Source: Cyclobacteriaceae bacterium (GTDB lineage: Bacteria; Bacteroidota; Bacteroidia; Cytophagales; Cyclobacteriaceae). From it: a stretch of 64,000 nucleotides of DNA. Below are positions 41,385 through 51,240 of the stretch, piece after piece. The stretch's first letter is position 1; every line of letters begins with the position of its first letter. Where the stretch lies: assembly GCA_016786585.1 (NCBI GenBank), contig JAEUUI010000030.1, positions 434,001 to 498,000 of the forward strand. The letters run 5' to 3'. The notes beneath the pieces were generated by a model. It searched no databases, was not told where the DNA came from, and was given only the letters and a program-made list of their open reading frames with translations. A program made the translations under genes and the position numbers.

Positions 41385-42515
41385 ATGATGAAAAAAGTAC
41401 TCTTGCTCAATGCATTTTTGTTTTGCGCAATCCTGGCATTTGCGCAAGGCATCACTACTCCGCCAAGCGGAGACAATCAAAAATCGGAAGTATCGCAGTG
41501 GATTGGTCCTGTTAAAGTAACGATCACCTACAGCAGTCCGGATGTTCATGGTCCGAATGGTGAAGATCGCAAAGGTAAAATCTGGGGCGGCCCGGCTCAC
41601 TACGGATATGTTGACCAGGGATATGGTCCTGCTAAAGCTGCTCCATGGCGCGCGGGTGCAAATGAAAACACCACGATCACATTTTCACATGACGTGATGA
41701 TCGGGGGCAAATCCGTAAAGGCAGGTAAGTACGGTCTTTTTCTGGATGTTGAAAAAGATAAACCCTGGACATGGATCATTTCCAAAGACGCTAACAGCTG
41801 GGGAAGCTACTTCTATAATGCCGAACATGATGCAGCCCGCGTGGAAGCCAAGCCTCAGGATTGTGATTATACCGAATGGCTTACCTACAGCTTCGATAAT
41901 CGCAAGCCCAATACCGCTACAGCTTACCTGCAATGGGAAAATAAACGTGCAGGTTTTGCAATTGATGTTCCGAACGTGAACGACATCTATGTTTCAACTA
42001 TTTTGGATGAATTGCGTGGTACAACAGCAGGCTTTCAATATGAGCCACACCTTAATGCTGCATTGTTTACGGTAGAAACAAAATCGAATCTCGAACAAGG
42101 ATTAAAATGGGCAGACCTCGCGATCAGCGATCCCTTTTTCGGACAAGAGAATTTTAATTCTCTATCTGTTAAGGCACAGGTGCTTGCAGCGATGAATCGT
42201 GAAGCGGATGCCGATGCCGTGATGGACAAGGCGATCAAGCACCCTACCGCAACCGTTCAGTTGATCCATCAGTATGGCAGAACATTGTTGCAGGTCGGTA
42301 AAAATCAAAAAGCGCTGGAAGTATTTCAGTACAACGCAAAAAGTCATCCGGAGGAGAAATTTACTCCCAACGTTGGCTTAGCACGCGCATATACTGCATT
42401 GGGCGACAAAAAGAACGCAATCAAATATTGGGAGCTGGCACTCAAAAATGTTCCTGAAAATCAAAAGCAGAATATGGCTTTCTATGAAGGAGAGCTTAAG
42501 AAGCTGAAAGGCTAA
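41385..42515 (+). CDS. Secreted DUF2911 protein with TPR-like C-terminus
   Basis: The 376-residue product starts with a signal peptide (KKVLLLNAFLFCAILAFAQG). The DUF2911 domain follows, with WIGPVKVTITYSSPDVHG, GKIWGGPAHYG and APWRAGANENTTITFS. The C-terminal third is helical with TPR features (NQKALEVFQYNAKSHPEE, VGLARAYTALGDKKNAIKYW). The family is abundant in Bacteroidota and its role is unknown. The doubled ATG at 41385 and 41388 leaves a one-residue uncertainty. A strong terminator follows immediately. Confidence 0.88.
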   Translation: MMKKVLLLNAFLFCAILAFAQGITTPPSGDNQKSEVSQWIGPVKVTITYSSPDVHGPNGEDRKGKIWGGPAHYGYVDQGYGPAKAAPWRAGANENTTITFSHDVMIGGKSVKAGKYGLFLDVEKDKPWTWIISKDANSWGSYFYNAEHDAARVEAKPQDCDYTEWLTYSFDNRKPNTATAYLQWENKRAGFAIDVPNVNDIYVSTILDELRGTTAGFQYEPHLNAALFTVETKSNLEQGLKWADLAISDPFFGQENFNSLSVKAQVLAAMNREADADAVMDKAIKHPTATVQLIHQYGRTLLQVGKNQKALEVFQYNAKSHPEEKFTPNVGLARAYTALGDKKNAIKYWELALKNVPENQKQNMAFYEGELKKLKG

Positions 42516-42517
42516 AC

Positions 42518-42548
42518 AAAAAAAGAGGGTCGAACGACCCTCTTTTTT
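42518..42548. terminator. Bidirectional terminator
   Basis: AAAGAGGGTCG pairs with CGACCCTCTTT, flanked by A-runs and T-runs. It lies between the converging DUF2911 gene and the LuxR-type regulator gene. Confidence 0.9.
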
Positions 42549-42569
42549 TACCATCAATATTTATTTTCA

Positions 42570-43202
42570 TTAAATCAGCTTGTCATGGTTGGCTTTCGCG
42601 ATTGCCTCCGACTTACTGTTTACCTGAAGCTTCGAGTAAATATTTTTGATGTGTGTTTTCGCTGTTTCCTTGGAAATAAACAGCTCTTCTGAAATCTGTG
42701 TATAGGTTTTTCCTTCCGAGATGAGCTGCAAAATAGTCGTTTCACGCTTGGTAAGCGGTGAATTTGGATTGATGTGATAATTATCAATCACCATGCGTGC
42801 GATGCGGCTACTCATAGGCGCACCACCCCGCACAATCTCTTCCAATGCGCTAAGCAACTCGGTATAGTTTGCGCTTTTGGTAATATATCCGGAGGCACCT
42901 GCCTTTAATGCTTCAAATACTAGGTCACTGTCTTCGTACACGGTTACCATGATAACCTCCGTACTATTGCTTTTATCACGAATAATCTGTGTCCCTTTAA
43001 TTCCATTCATTCCCGGGAGCTCAATATCCATCAACACAATTTCAGGCTTATCGCGGTTGAGGGATGCTATCGCATCTTCGCAATTTCCGTAAGCACCCAC
43101 TACGGCAAAGCGCTGTGAGCTGTTAACAATCAGGCTAAAACTTTCACGGATTTCCTGGTCGTCTTCAATAATAACAACCCGTTTCTTAGTTGGTAGAGAC
43201 AT
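42570..43202 (-). CDS. LuxR/NarL-type response regulator
   Basis: The 210-residue protein has a receiver domain (VVIIEDDQEIRES, acceptor in IVLMDIELPGMNG, KAGASGYITKS) and a C-terminal LuxR helix-turn-helix (TKRETTILQLISEGKTYTQI, then SKETAKTHIKNIYSKL). It overlaps the 3' end of the upstream propeller kinase gene by 17 bases. That kinase has an enzyme domain of the HisKA_3 type, the usual partner of NarL-like regulators. Confidence 0.93.
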   Translation of the reverse strand: MSLPTKKRVVIIEDDQEIRESFSLIVNSSQRFAVVGAYGNCEDAIASLNRDKPEIVLMDIELPGMNGIKGTQIIRDKSNSTEVIMVTVYEDSDLVFEALKAGASGYITKSANYTELLSALEEIVRGGAPMSSRIARMVIDNYHINPNSPLTKRETTILQLISEGKTYTQISEELFISKETAKTHIKNIYSKLQVNSKSEAIAKANHDKLI

Positions 43203-46131
43203 ATTTTGATTTTTTGTCGAATTGAAATTTCAATGAAATGCGCGTGCCTTTCCCAGCTTCGCTGGCAATTGTTAAAATAGCTTTAAGCTTGTCGGCTCGG
43301 TCGCGGATGTTCTTCAGGCCATTGGAGGTTTTCTTGCTTTCCAGATCGAAGCCTACACCATCATCCTCAAAAACAAACTCAAATCCGTTATCGCGTGCCA
43401 TCAGCGAAAGCGTGGCATTTTTAGCGTCTGAGGATTTAAACGTGTTGGTCATGGCCTCCTTGAAGATCAGATTCGCCTCGCGGCTAAATCCATACGGAAG
43501 CTTCACATTTATTTTTACATCGTTAAACGCCCGGAATTTGATTTCCTTTTCTTCGAACAACTTTTCACCAAAATCCCGGATGTGGATAAAAAGCTTCGAC
43601 AGTTCATCGTTAACCGGGTCAATCGACCAGATGAAATCGCGCGTACCTGTGTAGAGGTATTTGGCAGAGTTTTCCACTTTCGTGTACAGATCCGTACGCG
43701 ATGACGTCCCTCCCACTACGCTGCCGTTAAGCTTTAACAGGCTGACATAGTTAATAATGCGGGTAAGTTGATTACCCATTTCATCATGAAAGTCGCGGGC
43801 GATTTCCTTACGCAGACTTTCCTGTTCATCTGCACGGATTTTCTCTCGCAGCATGGCTTGCTCTATTTTATGCCGCATCCGCAAATAGAAGATCAATGTA
43901 ACTACACCTGCCACAACCGCGATCAGCAGTGCCCAGAACGTGGCCGTCTGATAGAATGCAGCCCGGATCTCAAACGGATACCGAAGTGCTTTTCCCCAAT
44001 TACCCTGATGATCAGTAGCCATCACCAAAAATTCATATTTACCGGGCGGGAGATTGCTGTACGTAACCTGGCGTATAGCGGATGTACGCGACCAGGCTTT
44101 GTCGTAGTTGTCGAGTTTGTATCTAAACTTTACCGACTTCGGATTAAGTTTGTCGACCCGGTTGAAGGCAAAGGTGATATGATTTTTGTCGTGCGGAAAG
44201 CGTGGATGGTATGGGATTTTAAATGAACCCGTAACACTATCGGCATAATTGCGGGATAAATCCTGACCGAAGAATAGTTCAACATCTGTCAGGTGAACAT
44301 CGAAAGAAGTTGTCTTCCGGTTTGGCGATTTGTTAAACCTGTAAATACCATCAATCAGTCCGAAGAGTTTTGTATCGCCTTTGAAACTAAACGCATTCTG
44401 ATTGGTTTCTACACCGAGCAATCCGTTATCATGATCAAAGTGGATGTTTTCAACGATATCGAGATTGGCATCGAGCACTACCCGGCTGATTCCCTTTTCC
44501 GTTCCAACCCAAATTGTATCGTCATCATCGGCAACGATGAAGTAGATAAAGTCGGAAGTCAGACCATCGTGCGTGGTAATCAGGCGCGATTTCTTTGTCA
44601 CCGGACTGTACACCGAGAATCCCGAACCGCCTGAGCCAATCAATAATAATGAATCACGATACGGGTTAATGCTGAGGATAGTTGTGTTGACAAACTCCTT
44701 AAATCTCACTGCTTCTATCTTGCCGTTATGCATCGTATTCATCCCAACTTCATTACCCATAAAAAGTGTTTTATACTTTTTCGAGTAATAAAGGCAATTC
44801 AACCGGTCAGTTAATAAACCCTGTGCCGTTTTGTAGTTTGTGAATTTCTTGCCGTCATAAAATGAAAGCCCGCCACCGGTAGCGATCCACATATTACCGT
44901 TCTCATCGAAACGAATAGCCATGATCAGGTTACCCGCCAGTCCGTCTTTCATGGTAAGCCAATCGAACCGGTCTTTGGCTGCGTTGTACTTTGCGAGACC
45001 TGTCGTTCCGCCTGCCCAGATGGTTCCGTCCGGTCCTTTAACAATGCCCAGGATTTCCTGATTTTCACCGTAATGAACCTGCTTGTTTTGTTCAAGTTTC
45101 CACAGACCATGATTCATCGAACCAGCCCAGAGGGCATCCTTATCCTGGAATACGCTCATTACCCCGACTAACTTTTCCGATCCAACACGGGTAAAATCCT
45201 GGTGATAATATTTGAATAGTCCGCTTCCGTTTGAACCGATCCATGTGTTTCCTTCACGATCAGGAAGTATTTGGTTAATCGCGCGGTCAGTCAGAATAAT
45301 TTCACGTGTATTGGTCTCGGTATTTTCTTTGACAAGATTGTTGTGTTCATCCATCGACCAGCGTTCGTGTTGTGCCGGGTTTGAAAAGAGAACCGTAAAA
45401 TCTGCCTTTTTTTCAGATGACCGAATTGTTTTTGTTTTCAGATCGACCTCATGGATCATCATCGAATAATCATCCGGAGAATACGACTCCAGCACGAGGT
45501 TATCGTTTTCGCGATAGCCCGAATAAACCAACTGCCCTTCGGGAATTAGTCCGATGTTTTTATTTCCTTCACGACTTTTGATAAACACCCGCGCATCCGT
45601 CATTAAGATGCATAGCTCACCTGATGCAAATTGAAAGATTCTGCTAATCAGACTTTCCGGCTGATAAGGTTTATTCCAGTAGTAAACAGAGTCGTGGTAA
45701 ATTTTTCCAAGCAGTCCTGGTGATGTCATGATCAGCAGCGTGTCATCAAACACCAGCAATCTTCGCGACATGTTATGCCCGATCGAATCGGCATTGGGAC
45801 TAAAAGTTTTAAAAGAGGTTCCGTCAAACCGCGATACACCCTGCGGATGGAGCGCCCAGATATTCTGGTCGGAATCTGTTTTAAGATCGTAAACTATGTT
45901 GCTCAGTAGCCCGTCAAGCGTGGTGTAAACGTTGAAGTTCTGTCCATCAAATCGCGCCACTCCGCCCCCATAGGTTGCCAGCCACAGGTATCCGTTGCTG
46001 TCTTCCATCATGCCGTTGATTTGCGACTGGGGTACACCCTGTGCCGCTGCATAGTTGCGAAGCACAAAGTTCTCCTGTGCCTGAATGCACAAAGGCGTGA
46101 AGACAAGAGCCAGAAGGAGGCGTTTGAACAT
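43186..46131 (-). CDS. Two-component propeller sensor histidine kinase
   Basis: The 981-residue protein has a signal peptide, then two periplasmic propellers made of two-component-regulator propeller units (NGYLWLATYGGGVARFDGQ, GNTWIGSNGSGLFKY, GNMWIATGGGLSFYDGK, DTIWVGTEKGISRV). A Y_Y_Y domain follows (VKFRYKLDNYDKAWSRTS, LPPGKYEFLVMATDHQGNWG) and a membrane helix (FWALLIAVVAGVVTLIFYL). The cytoplasmic HisKA_3-type kinase has ARDFHDEMGNQLTRI (acceptor near H782) and an ATPase domain. In gut Bacteroidota such sensors detect polysaccharide breakdown products; here no glycan locus adjoins, so the ligand is open. Confidence 0.93.
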   Translation of the reverse strand: MFKRLLLALVFTPLCIQAQENFVLRNYAAAQGVPQSQINGMMEDSNGYLWLATYGGGVARFDGQNFNVYTTLDGLLSNIVYDLKTDSDQNIWALHPQGVSRFDGTSFKTFSPNADSIGHNMSRRLLVFDDTLLIMTSPGLLGKIYHDSVYYWNKPYQPESLISRIFQFASGELCILMTDARVFIKSREGNKNIGLIPEGQLVYSGYRENDNLVLESYSPDDYSMMIHEVDLKTKTIRSSEKKADFTVLFSNPAQHERWSMDEHNNLVKENTETNTREIILTDRAINQILPDREGNTWIGSNGSGLFKYYHQDFTRVGSEKLVGVMSVFQDKDALWAGSMNHGLWKLEQNKQVHYGENQEILGIVKGPDGTIWAGGTTGLAKYNAAKDRFDWLTMKDGLAGNLIMAIRFDENGNMWIATGGGLSFYDGKKFTNYKTAQGLLTDRLNCLYYSKKYKTLFMGNEVGMNTMHNGKIEAVRFKEFVNTTILSINPYRDSLLLIGSGGSGFSVYSPVTKKSRLITTHDGLTSDFIYFIVADDDDTIWVGTEKGISRVVLDANLDIVENIHFDHDNGLLGVETNQNAFSFKGDTKLFGLIDGIYRFNKSPNRKTTSFDVHLTDVELFFGQDLSRNYADSVTGSFKIPYHPRFPHDKNHITFAFNRVDKLNPKSVKFRYKLDNYDKAWSRTSAIRQVTYSNLPPGKYEFLVMATDHQGNWGKALRYPFEIRAAFYQTATFWALLIAVVAGVVTLIFYLRMRHKIEQAMLREKIRADEQESLRKEIARDFHDEMGNQLTRIINYVSLLKLNGSVVGGTSSRTDLYTKVENSAKYLYTGTRDFIWSIDPVNDELSKLFIHIRDFGEKLFEEKEIKFRAFNDVKINVKLPYGFSREANLIFKEAMTNTFKSSDAKNATLSLMARDNGFEFVFEDDGVGFDLESKKTSNGLKNIRDRADKLKAILTIASEAGKGTRISLKFQFDKKSKYVSTN

Positions 46132-46199
46132 AGCGATGATCTGTAAAAGTACCCGCTACCCGGGCGATTAATAATCACCCAAACTTCGGTATAATTTAT

Positions 46200-46661
46200 C
46201 TACTGAAACTTGACAGGCCCCGAAGTGGCATTGCCTGTGTCAATAACGTATCTCCAGCTGCCGTCCTTTTTACGCTTCCATACGGAGATGTAATTACCGT
46301 ATTGCACCGAGTCTTTTCCGGCTGCGGTTTGTGTTATCAGCGTGTAGCTTCCAAACGTGTAGCCGAGATGGCCGCTGGCTTCCGCACGAAGTGGCTCCCA
46401 CGTAAGCTTATAGGCAGGCGGATTCTTTTCGTATGATTCCATCAGCGCATATTTTCCGAAGATGGGTTGATCACCCGGTACAGGCTTAATTACCTTCTCA
46501 TCGGCATAAAAAATGAAAGCTTCAGCAATCCCCTTCTCCTGCGCCCGCTTCGAAAACTCTTTATCGGTTTTTAGCACTTCGCTCTTCAGTGCATCTGTAT
46601 CCTCAGGAGAGGAACATGCAACAACAATTAAAACGAGCCAAATTACATTCCGGGACTTCAT
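46200..46661 (-). CDS. Lipoprotein with a SnoaL/DUF4440-like fold
   Basis: The 153-residue product has a lipoprotein signal (RNVIWLVLIVVACSS, Cys at residue 16). The mature domain begins with a charged helix (LKSEVLKTDKEFSKRAQEKG) and goes on to the cone-shaped beta sheet of the NTF2-like superfamily (GYTFGSYTLIT, YGNYISVWKRKKDGSWRYVI). This is characteristic of DUF4440/YybH proteins, many of which have no known activity. It lies 68 bases upstream of the propeller kinase gene, on the same strand. Confidence 0.8.
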   Translation of the reverse strand: MKSRNVIWLVLIVVACSSPEDTDALKSEVLKTDKEFSKRAQEKGIAEAFIFYADEKVIKPVPGDQPIFGKYALMESYEKNPPAYKLTWEPLRAEASGHLGYTFGSYTLITQTAAGKDSVQYGNYISVWKRKKDGSWRYVIDTGNATSGPVKFQ

Positions 46662-46762
46662 GTAAGGGTATACAGGGTTTTTAAAATTACCCCAATTGAA
46701 GTGAATCCAGAATGGCTAATTTATCTGAATTTTAAATCAAATTCGGAGCAGCCCAAATATCT

Positions 46763-48058
46763 ATGTTTATTACAAAACCCGCCAAACGTTATAGCATAAT
46801 TTTATTTGCTTTTGCGTGCATTTGTGTGTTCTGCTGCGGTTCAGCATTAGCCCAGGAGAAAAACCTGCAATATTATTATTCACGTGCCACAGAAGCCCGC
46901 AAGCAACAAAACTACCCGGAGTTTTATGACATGATTAAAGAGGCAGGAAAGCTGCATCCGTATCATCAGGGAATTCAATATTTAACGGGTATTGCGTGCG
47001 CCCTGACAAGCCGGCCGGAAGAAGCCGTGTCGTATTTAACGAAAGCTGTTGTCACAAACGCTACGTTTGACCTTGAAACGGAAGACCTGAAAACATTAAC
47101 CGGGCGCGAAGATTTCGAAAAGCTTAAAGTACTTCAGAAAACGCTTATTCAACCTGTCATTTCAACGGATACTGCTTTTGTAATCTCCGACCGGACGCTT
47201 CACCCGGAAGGTATTGTCCTGCACAAAGGTGTGTTATATGCAACGAGTGTTTCAAAACGCAAGATTGTCAAGGTTACACCTCAGGGTGCCGTTTCCGACT
47301 TTGTGCACTCCGGTGAAAACGGACTTGCTTCGGTGTTGGCTATCGCGATAGACGAGAAACAAAATGTGCTATGGGCTGCATCGTCACCGCTTCCGCAGAT
47401 GGAAAATTTTGACAGCACCAGCGTGTCATCGATTTTTAAATATGATCTCGCGACAGGAAAACAACTTGCCATGTATGGATTGCCTGCAAACACACAGGCA
47501 ATTTTTGGAGATCTGATCGTAAGTAAAAAGGGAGAAGTTTACATTTCCGACAGCCAGGGTAATACGATTTATCGCGTTAACGAAACAAGCAAAATTCTGG
47601 AACCGTATTTCACATCGCAGGAAATCTGGAGCTTGCAGGGAATCACTTTTTCAGAAGATGAGCGGTATCTATTTATTGCCGATTACATTAAAGGCATCTT
47701 CCGGCTGGATACAAAAACGAAAGAACTTGTTTCGTTAACAAACACCATCGCAACATCGTTGAAAGCAATTGACGGCCTGCGCTGGTATAAAAATTCGCTG
47801 ATCGCGATCCAAAATGCAACGACTCCCATGAAGGTTAGCCGCTATACGATCAACAAAGAATTAACGGCCATCACTTCGGAAGAAGTTATCGATCGGGCAC
47901 ATCCCGCGTTCAACGAACCAACCAACGGATGTATCGTAAACAACACCTTCTACTATATCGCCAACAGCCAGTGGAGCGGATATACAAAAGACAATACGTT
48001 AAAACCTGCCGATCAGCTTCAGGATATTGTTATTCTTAAAGCTGCGTTAAAACCTTAG
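46763..48058 (+). CDS. Secreted TPR plus SMP-30-like propeller protein
   Basis: The 431-residue product has a hydrophobic signal ([20 protein letters not shown]) and about 100 residues of helical TPR-like repeats ([38 protein letters not shown]). A beta-propeller follows ([76 protein letters not shown]) of the SMP-30/gluconolactonase-like type. The metal-binding residues of a true lactonase could not be assigned. The 3' end overlaps the convergent TPR gene by 4 bases. Confidence 0.82.
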   Translation: MFITKPAKRYSIILFAFACICVFCCGSALAQEKNLQYYYSRATEARKQQNYPEFYDMIKEAGKLHPYHQGIQYLTGIACALTSRPEEAVSYLTKAVVTNATFDLETEDLKTLTGREDFEKLKVLQKTLIQPVISTDTAFVISDRTLHPEGIVLHKGVLYATSVSKRKIVKVTPQGAVSDFVHSGENGLASVLAIAIDEKQNVLWAASSPLPQMENFDSTSVSSIFKYDLATGKQLAMYGLPANTQAIFGDLIVSKKGEVYISDSQGNTIYRVNETSKILEPYFTSQEIWSLQGITFSEDERYLFIADYIKGIFRLDTKTKELVSLTNTIATSLKAIDGLRWYKNSLIAIQNATTPMKVSRYTINKELTAITSEEVIDRAHPAFNEPTNGCIVNNTFYYIANSQWSGYTKDNTLKPADQLQDIVILKAALKP

Positions 48059-48972
48059 GCCTTCTTTCTTTTGTAGGTAAAGTCGTATGTCGTCACCCAG
48101 GTCTTTCCACCATCGGAAGATGTCTCATGGAATTGACGAACCTGGTCGGGGCCCTGGTTGAAAAAATAAAAATGCACGAGCGACTTAGCACCTTGCGGAT
48201 TCGTGATCTCACACTCAAACCGCATCGCATCTTCGCGGTATTCACCATTAATGAATTCAGATGCGTTCAATCCGTTTGAGCCAACCCAAACTTGTTTCCA
48301 TTTGCCGGAAGCTGGATCAACAAAATTCATACTCTTGCCATTATACGGACCTCCAACGGAAGTCCAGTTCTCCAAGATCATACATCCGCCTGATGCCATT
48401 TCGATTTTTGAATGACCTGCAAGATTGTTGGTACCGGTTACATAGGCATCCCACTCACCTACCCAAAAATCGAACTGCCGGGCCTGCGCATTTCCCATGC
48501 ACGGGTACGCGTTGAGGTACGCCCGCTGACGGTAATCTTTGAACCTTGAGTCTTTACGAATATTTGCCAGTTCCTTGTGCTCATCAAGTTCAGAAAGATT
48601 TGTATAGCCAAGCGCCAGTGCACGATCAAGTGAAGCGAACGATTTATCCAACTCACTCTTCACCGCATAGACGCGCATCATTCGCGATTGAATAATGATT
48701 TCCAATGCTGGCGCAGGCTTGAGTGTTAAGCTCTTTTGATAATTTTCAAGTGCCTTGTCATAGTTAGAAAGATTATGATAGCTGAACGCAAGCCGGTTCC
48801 ACGAAAGTGCAGTGCCCGGTTCGCTTTTAAGAACTTTTTCGTATGCCATAATCGCTTCGCTCCACCGTTGTGCTGAAAAAAGAGAATCTGCCGTTTGCAT
48901 CGTGATCTTCTTGTTTTGAGCACCCGCAAACAAACATGCAAGTGAGAACAAAATTGACAAAGCCATTTTCAT
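48055..48972 (-). CDS. Secreted TPR protein with a DUF1579-like domain
   Basis: The ATG at 48972 gives 305 residues with a signal peptide ([19 protein letters not shown]); an upstream ATG at 49020 would place 16 polar residues before it. TPR units follow ([38 protein letters not shown]). The C-terminal domain begins [14 protein letters not shown] and goes on with GGCMILENW, the pattern of DUF1579-type beta-barrels seen in Bacteroidota. Function unknown. It converges with the propeller gene on its left. Confidence 0.83.
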   Translation of the reverse strand: MKMALSILFSLACLFAGAQNKKITMQTADSLFSAQRWSEAIMAYEKVLKSEPGTALSWNRLAFSYHNLSNYDKALENYQKSLTLKPAPALEIIIQSRMMRVYAVKSELDKSFASLDRALALGYTNLSELDEHKELANIRKDSRFKDYRQRAYLNAYPCMGNAQARQFDFWVGEWDAYVTGTNNLAGHSKIEMASGGCMILENWTSVGGPYNGKSMNFVDPASGKWKQVWVGSNGLNASEFINGEYREDAMRFECEITNPQGAKSLVHFYFFNQGPDQVRQFHETSSDGGKTWVTTYDFTYKRKKA

Positions 48973-49056
48973 AACATGTGATTGGGGAAGAAAGCTAGAA
49001 TCTTCTTGACGAATCGCCATACCCCAACTGGTATCATTTTTTTACTACCTTGAAAA

Positions 49057-50355
49057 ATGCAATCTGAATCAGCGCGTTCCAGCGGAATAACCCGATGGCT
49101 TAATAACACTCATGGCTTCTGGTTTTCGCTTTATGCCACGCTCGCTGCTTTCTGTTTATACACCTGCATCTTCGCATTCCGGAAAACCTACACCGTTGGC
49201 ACGTTTGAAGGCCTCAGTTATTGGGGTGTGACATACAAGAGCTGGATGGTGATAGCACAAGTTATCGGTTACGGAATCGCCAAGTTTGCCGGCATCAAAC
49301 TGATCAGTGAATTGAAGTCTACGTTTCGCGTACGCGGCATTCTGATCATGACTGCCATTGCAGGGTTATCCTGGTTCTTTTTCGCCATTACACCGCCCCC
49401 TTACAACATTGTGTTCCTCTTCACCAACGGTTTACCGCTCGGCATGGGCTGGGGACTCGTATTCAGTTACCTGGAAGGCAGACGATTCACCGAAGTACTG
49501 GGTGCCGGTGTGTCGGTTAGTTTTATTTTTTCTTCCGGTTTTGCCAAGTCGGTTGGAGGATTTGTAATGAAATTCTGGGGCGTGTCAGAATACTGGATGC
49601 CATTTGTTTCTGCATGCATTTTCCTATTGCCGTTGCTGATCTTTTTATGGCTGCTGAATCAACTTCCACCGCCAGATGCACTCGATGAAGAACTTCGCAC
49701 GAAACGGCAACCCATGAATTTTGCAGAACGCAAAAAATTTATGCTGGCATTCGCACCCGGCCTCATCCTGCTGATTCTTACCTATACGTTACTCACCGCG
49801 TTCCGCGATTTCCGCGATAACTATTCTGCCGATGTCTGGAAAATTCTGGGCTATGGAAATTCGCCCGAAATCTTTACAAAAACAGAAACACCGATCACGC
49901 TTGCGATTCTGGTCATCATGGGAAGCATCATGTTTATTCGCAGCAACCGGAATGCTTTCCTGATCAACCAGGCGATTGTTTTATGTGGAATGCTGTTAGT
50001 TGGCGTTGCCACATTCTTATTCGACACGGGAGTGATTTCCGCGACACCCTGGATGATTATGTTGGGAATGGGCTTGTACCTCGGGTACGTTCCGTTTAAC
50101 AGCATTTTGTTTGATCGCATGATCGCCACATTTAAATATGTTAGCACCGTAGGATTTCTGATTTACCTAGCGGATGCGTTCGGGTATCTCGGCAGTGTGG
50201 GTGTGCTGCTGTACAAAGAGCTTGGCCAGCCCAGTTTAAGCTGGCTGGATTTCTTCATCCATGCAGGTTATATTATGTCAGTTGCCGGAAGTATACTGGT
50301 AATTGCTGCCATGATCTATTTCCACTTCAGGCACAGACAGTGGAGTAAAACATGA
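49057..50355 (+). CDS. DUF5690-family membrane protein (MFS-like)
   Basis: The 432-residue protein has about twelve hydrophobic segments and looks like a major-facilitator transporter. The N-terminal region (FWFSLYATLAAFCLYTCIFA, then FRKTYTVGTFEG) is that of the DUF5690 family of Bacteroidota. The loop between the halves is short (PPPDALDEELRTKRQPMNFA). No substrate is known for the family. It is divergent from the TPR gene to the left and ends at a bidirectional terminator. Confidence 0.85.
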   Translation: MQSESARSSGITRWLNNTHGFWFSLYATLAAFCLYTCIFAFRKTYTVGTFEGLSYWGVTYKSWMVIAQVIGYGIAKFAGIKLISELKSTFRVRGILIMTAIAGLSWFFFAITPPPYNIVFLFTNGLPLGMGWGLVFSYLEGRRFTEVLGAGVSVSFIFSSGFAKSVGGFVMKFWGVSEYWMPFVSACIFLLPLLIFLWLLNQLPPPDALDEELRTKRQPMNFAERKKFMLAFAPGLILLILTYTLLTAFRDFRDNYSADVWKILGYGNSPEIFTKTETPITLAILVIMGSIMFIRSNRNAFLINQAIVLCGMLLVGVATFLFDTGVISATPWMIMLGMGLYLGYVPFNSILFDRMIATFKYVSTVGFLIYLADAFGYLGSVGVLLYKELGQPSLSWLDFFIHAGYIMSVAGSILVIAAMIYFHFRHRQWSKT

Positions 50356-50364
50356 CAAATAAAA

Positions 50365-50382
50365 AAGGCGCTTGCGCGCCTT
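50365..50382. terminator. Bidirectional terminator
   Basis: AAGGCGC and GCGCCTT form a 7-bp stem around TTGC, with an A-run on the left and a pyrimidine-rich flank on the right. It separates the DUF5690 gene from the converging DUF4097 gene. Confidence 0.8.
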
Positions 50383-50403
50383 CTCCCATAAAATTTATTG
50401 TTG

Positions 50404-51222
50404 TTATCCTTTTTTACGGATATAAACGTCTCCGTTGTTCGTCTTCATCGTGATCTCGGGTCCGCCACCGTTGATATCCCCTTTTTTCCAGTCATCAATC
50501 ACGATCTTGTATCGGCCTGACTTCGTGTCTTCGGTCTTCTTCGGACCTGTGCTGGTGATCTTCATATCGAAATCGGTGTAGATATCACCTTGCTCAGTCT
50601 TCAGTTTCATCGAACCTTTCACAGCCGATGGAAAAGATACATCAATGTCACCATTATAGGTTATAAACGACATCGGGGTGTTTTCTTTAACCTTGTCGAA
50701 CGTCAGCTTGATCTCTCCATTATACGTAGTGGCTACCACCGACCCGGAAATATTAAGCGCTGTAATTTCACCGTTGTAGTTTGTGAGTGCAAGTTCGCCC
50801 TGAATGTTACTGAGCGTCAAGTCGCCATTGTTGTACGTGTGTGCCTGCACATCAAAGCCCACCGGAACTTCAATCTCCAGGTCAACCTCTTTGTTCCACG
50901 AATTTGATTTCACCGTAACATAGTTATCGTTCTCAGAAGCTTCGAGATCAACGCCTCCGCCACTTACGCGCTTCAGGCCATCTTTTGTTTTGTTGTTTTT
51001 ATCTTCTTCGTCATCTTCGGTTTTGTATTTTACCAGCACATCTTTTCGGGCCGTGCCCTTTAGTGTAATTGAGCCGGAATTGAGATGTACCTTTATCTTG
51101 CCGCGTTTAGCCGGATCGGTCAGTGCGACCGTAAATTCATTATCCTGTGCGATGCCCTGAGCCGCCAGGCTTAGGAAAAATGCTACAAGCGCGAATACTA
51201 TAGATTGCTTTTTCATGTTCAC
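50404..51222 (-). CDS. Secreted DUF4097-type adhesin-like beta protein, copy 2
   Basis: The 272-residue product has a signal peptide (SIVFALVAFFLSLAAQGIAQ) and then a right-handed beta solenoid built of short repeating turns. Examples are KVHLNSGSITLKGTARKDVL, YNNGDLTLSNIQGELALTNY, NGEITALNISGSVVATTYNG and MKTNNGDVYIRKKG. This is the DUF4097 family. It is the fourth gene of the sigma/HEAT/DUF4097 operon, 18 bases after the previous one. Such proteins often monitor or decorate the envelope; the exact role is unknown. Confidence 0.88.
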   Translation of the reverse strand: MNMKKQSIVFALVAFFLSLAAQGIAQDNEFTVALTDPAKRGKIKVHLNSGSITLKGTARKDVLVKYKTEDDEEDKNNKTKDGLKRVSGGGVDLEASENDNYVTVKSNSWNKEVDLEIEVPVGFDVQAHTYNNGDLTLSNIQGELALTNYNGEITALNISGSVVATTYNGEIKLTFDKVKENTPMSFITYNGDIDVSFPSAVKGSMKLKTEQGDIYTDFDMKITSTGPKKTEDTKSGRYKIVIDDWKKGDINGGGPEITMKTNNGDVYIRKKG

Positions 51223-51240
51223 TGTTGAGATTAAAATTTC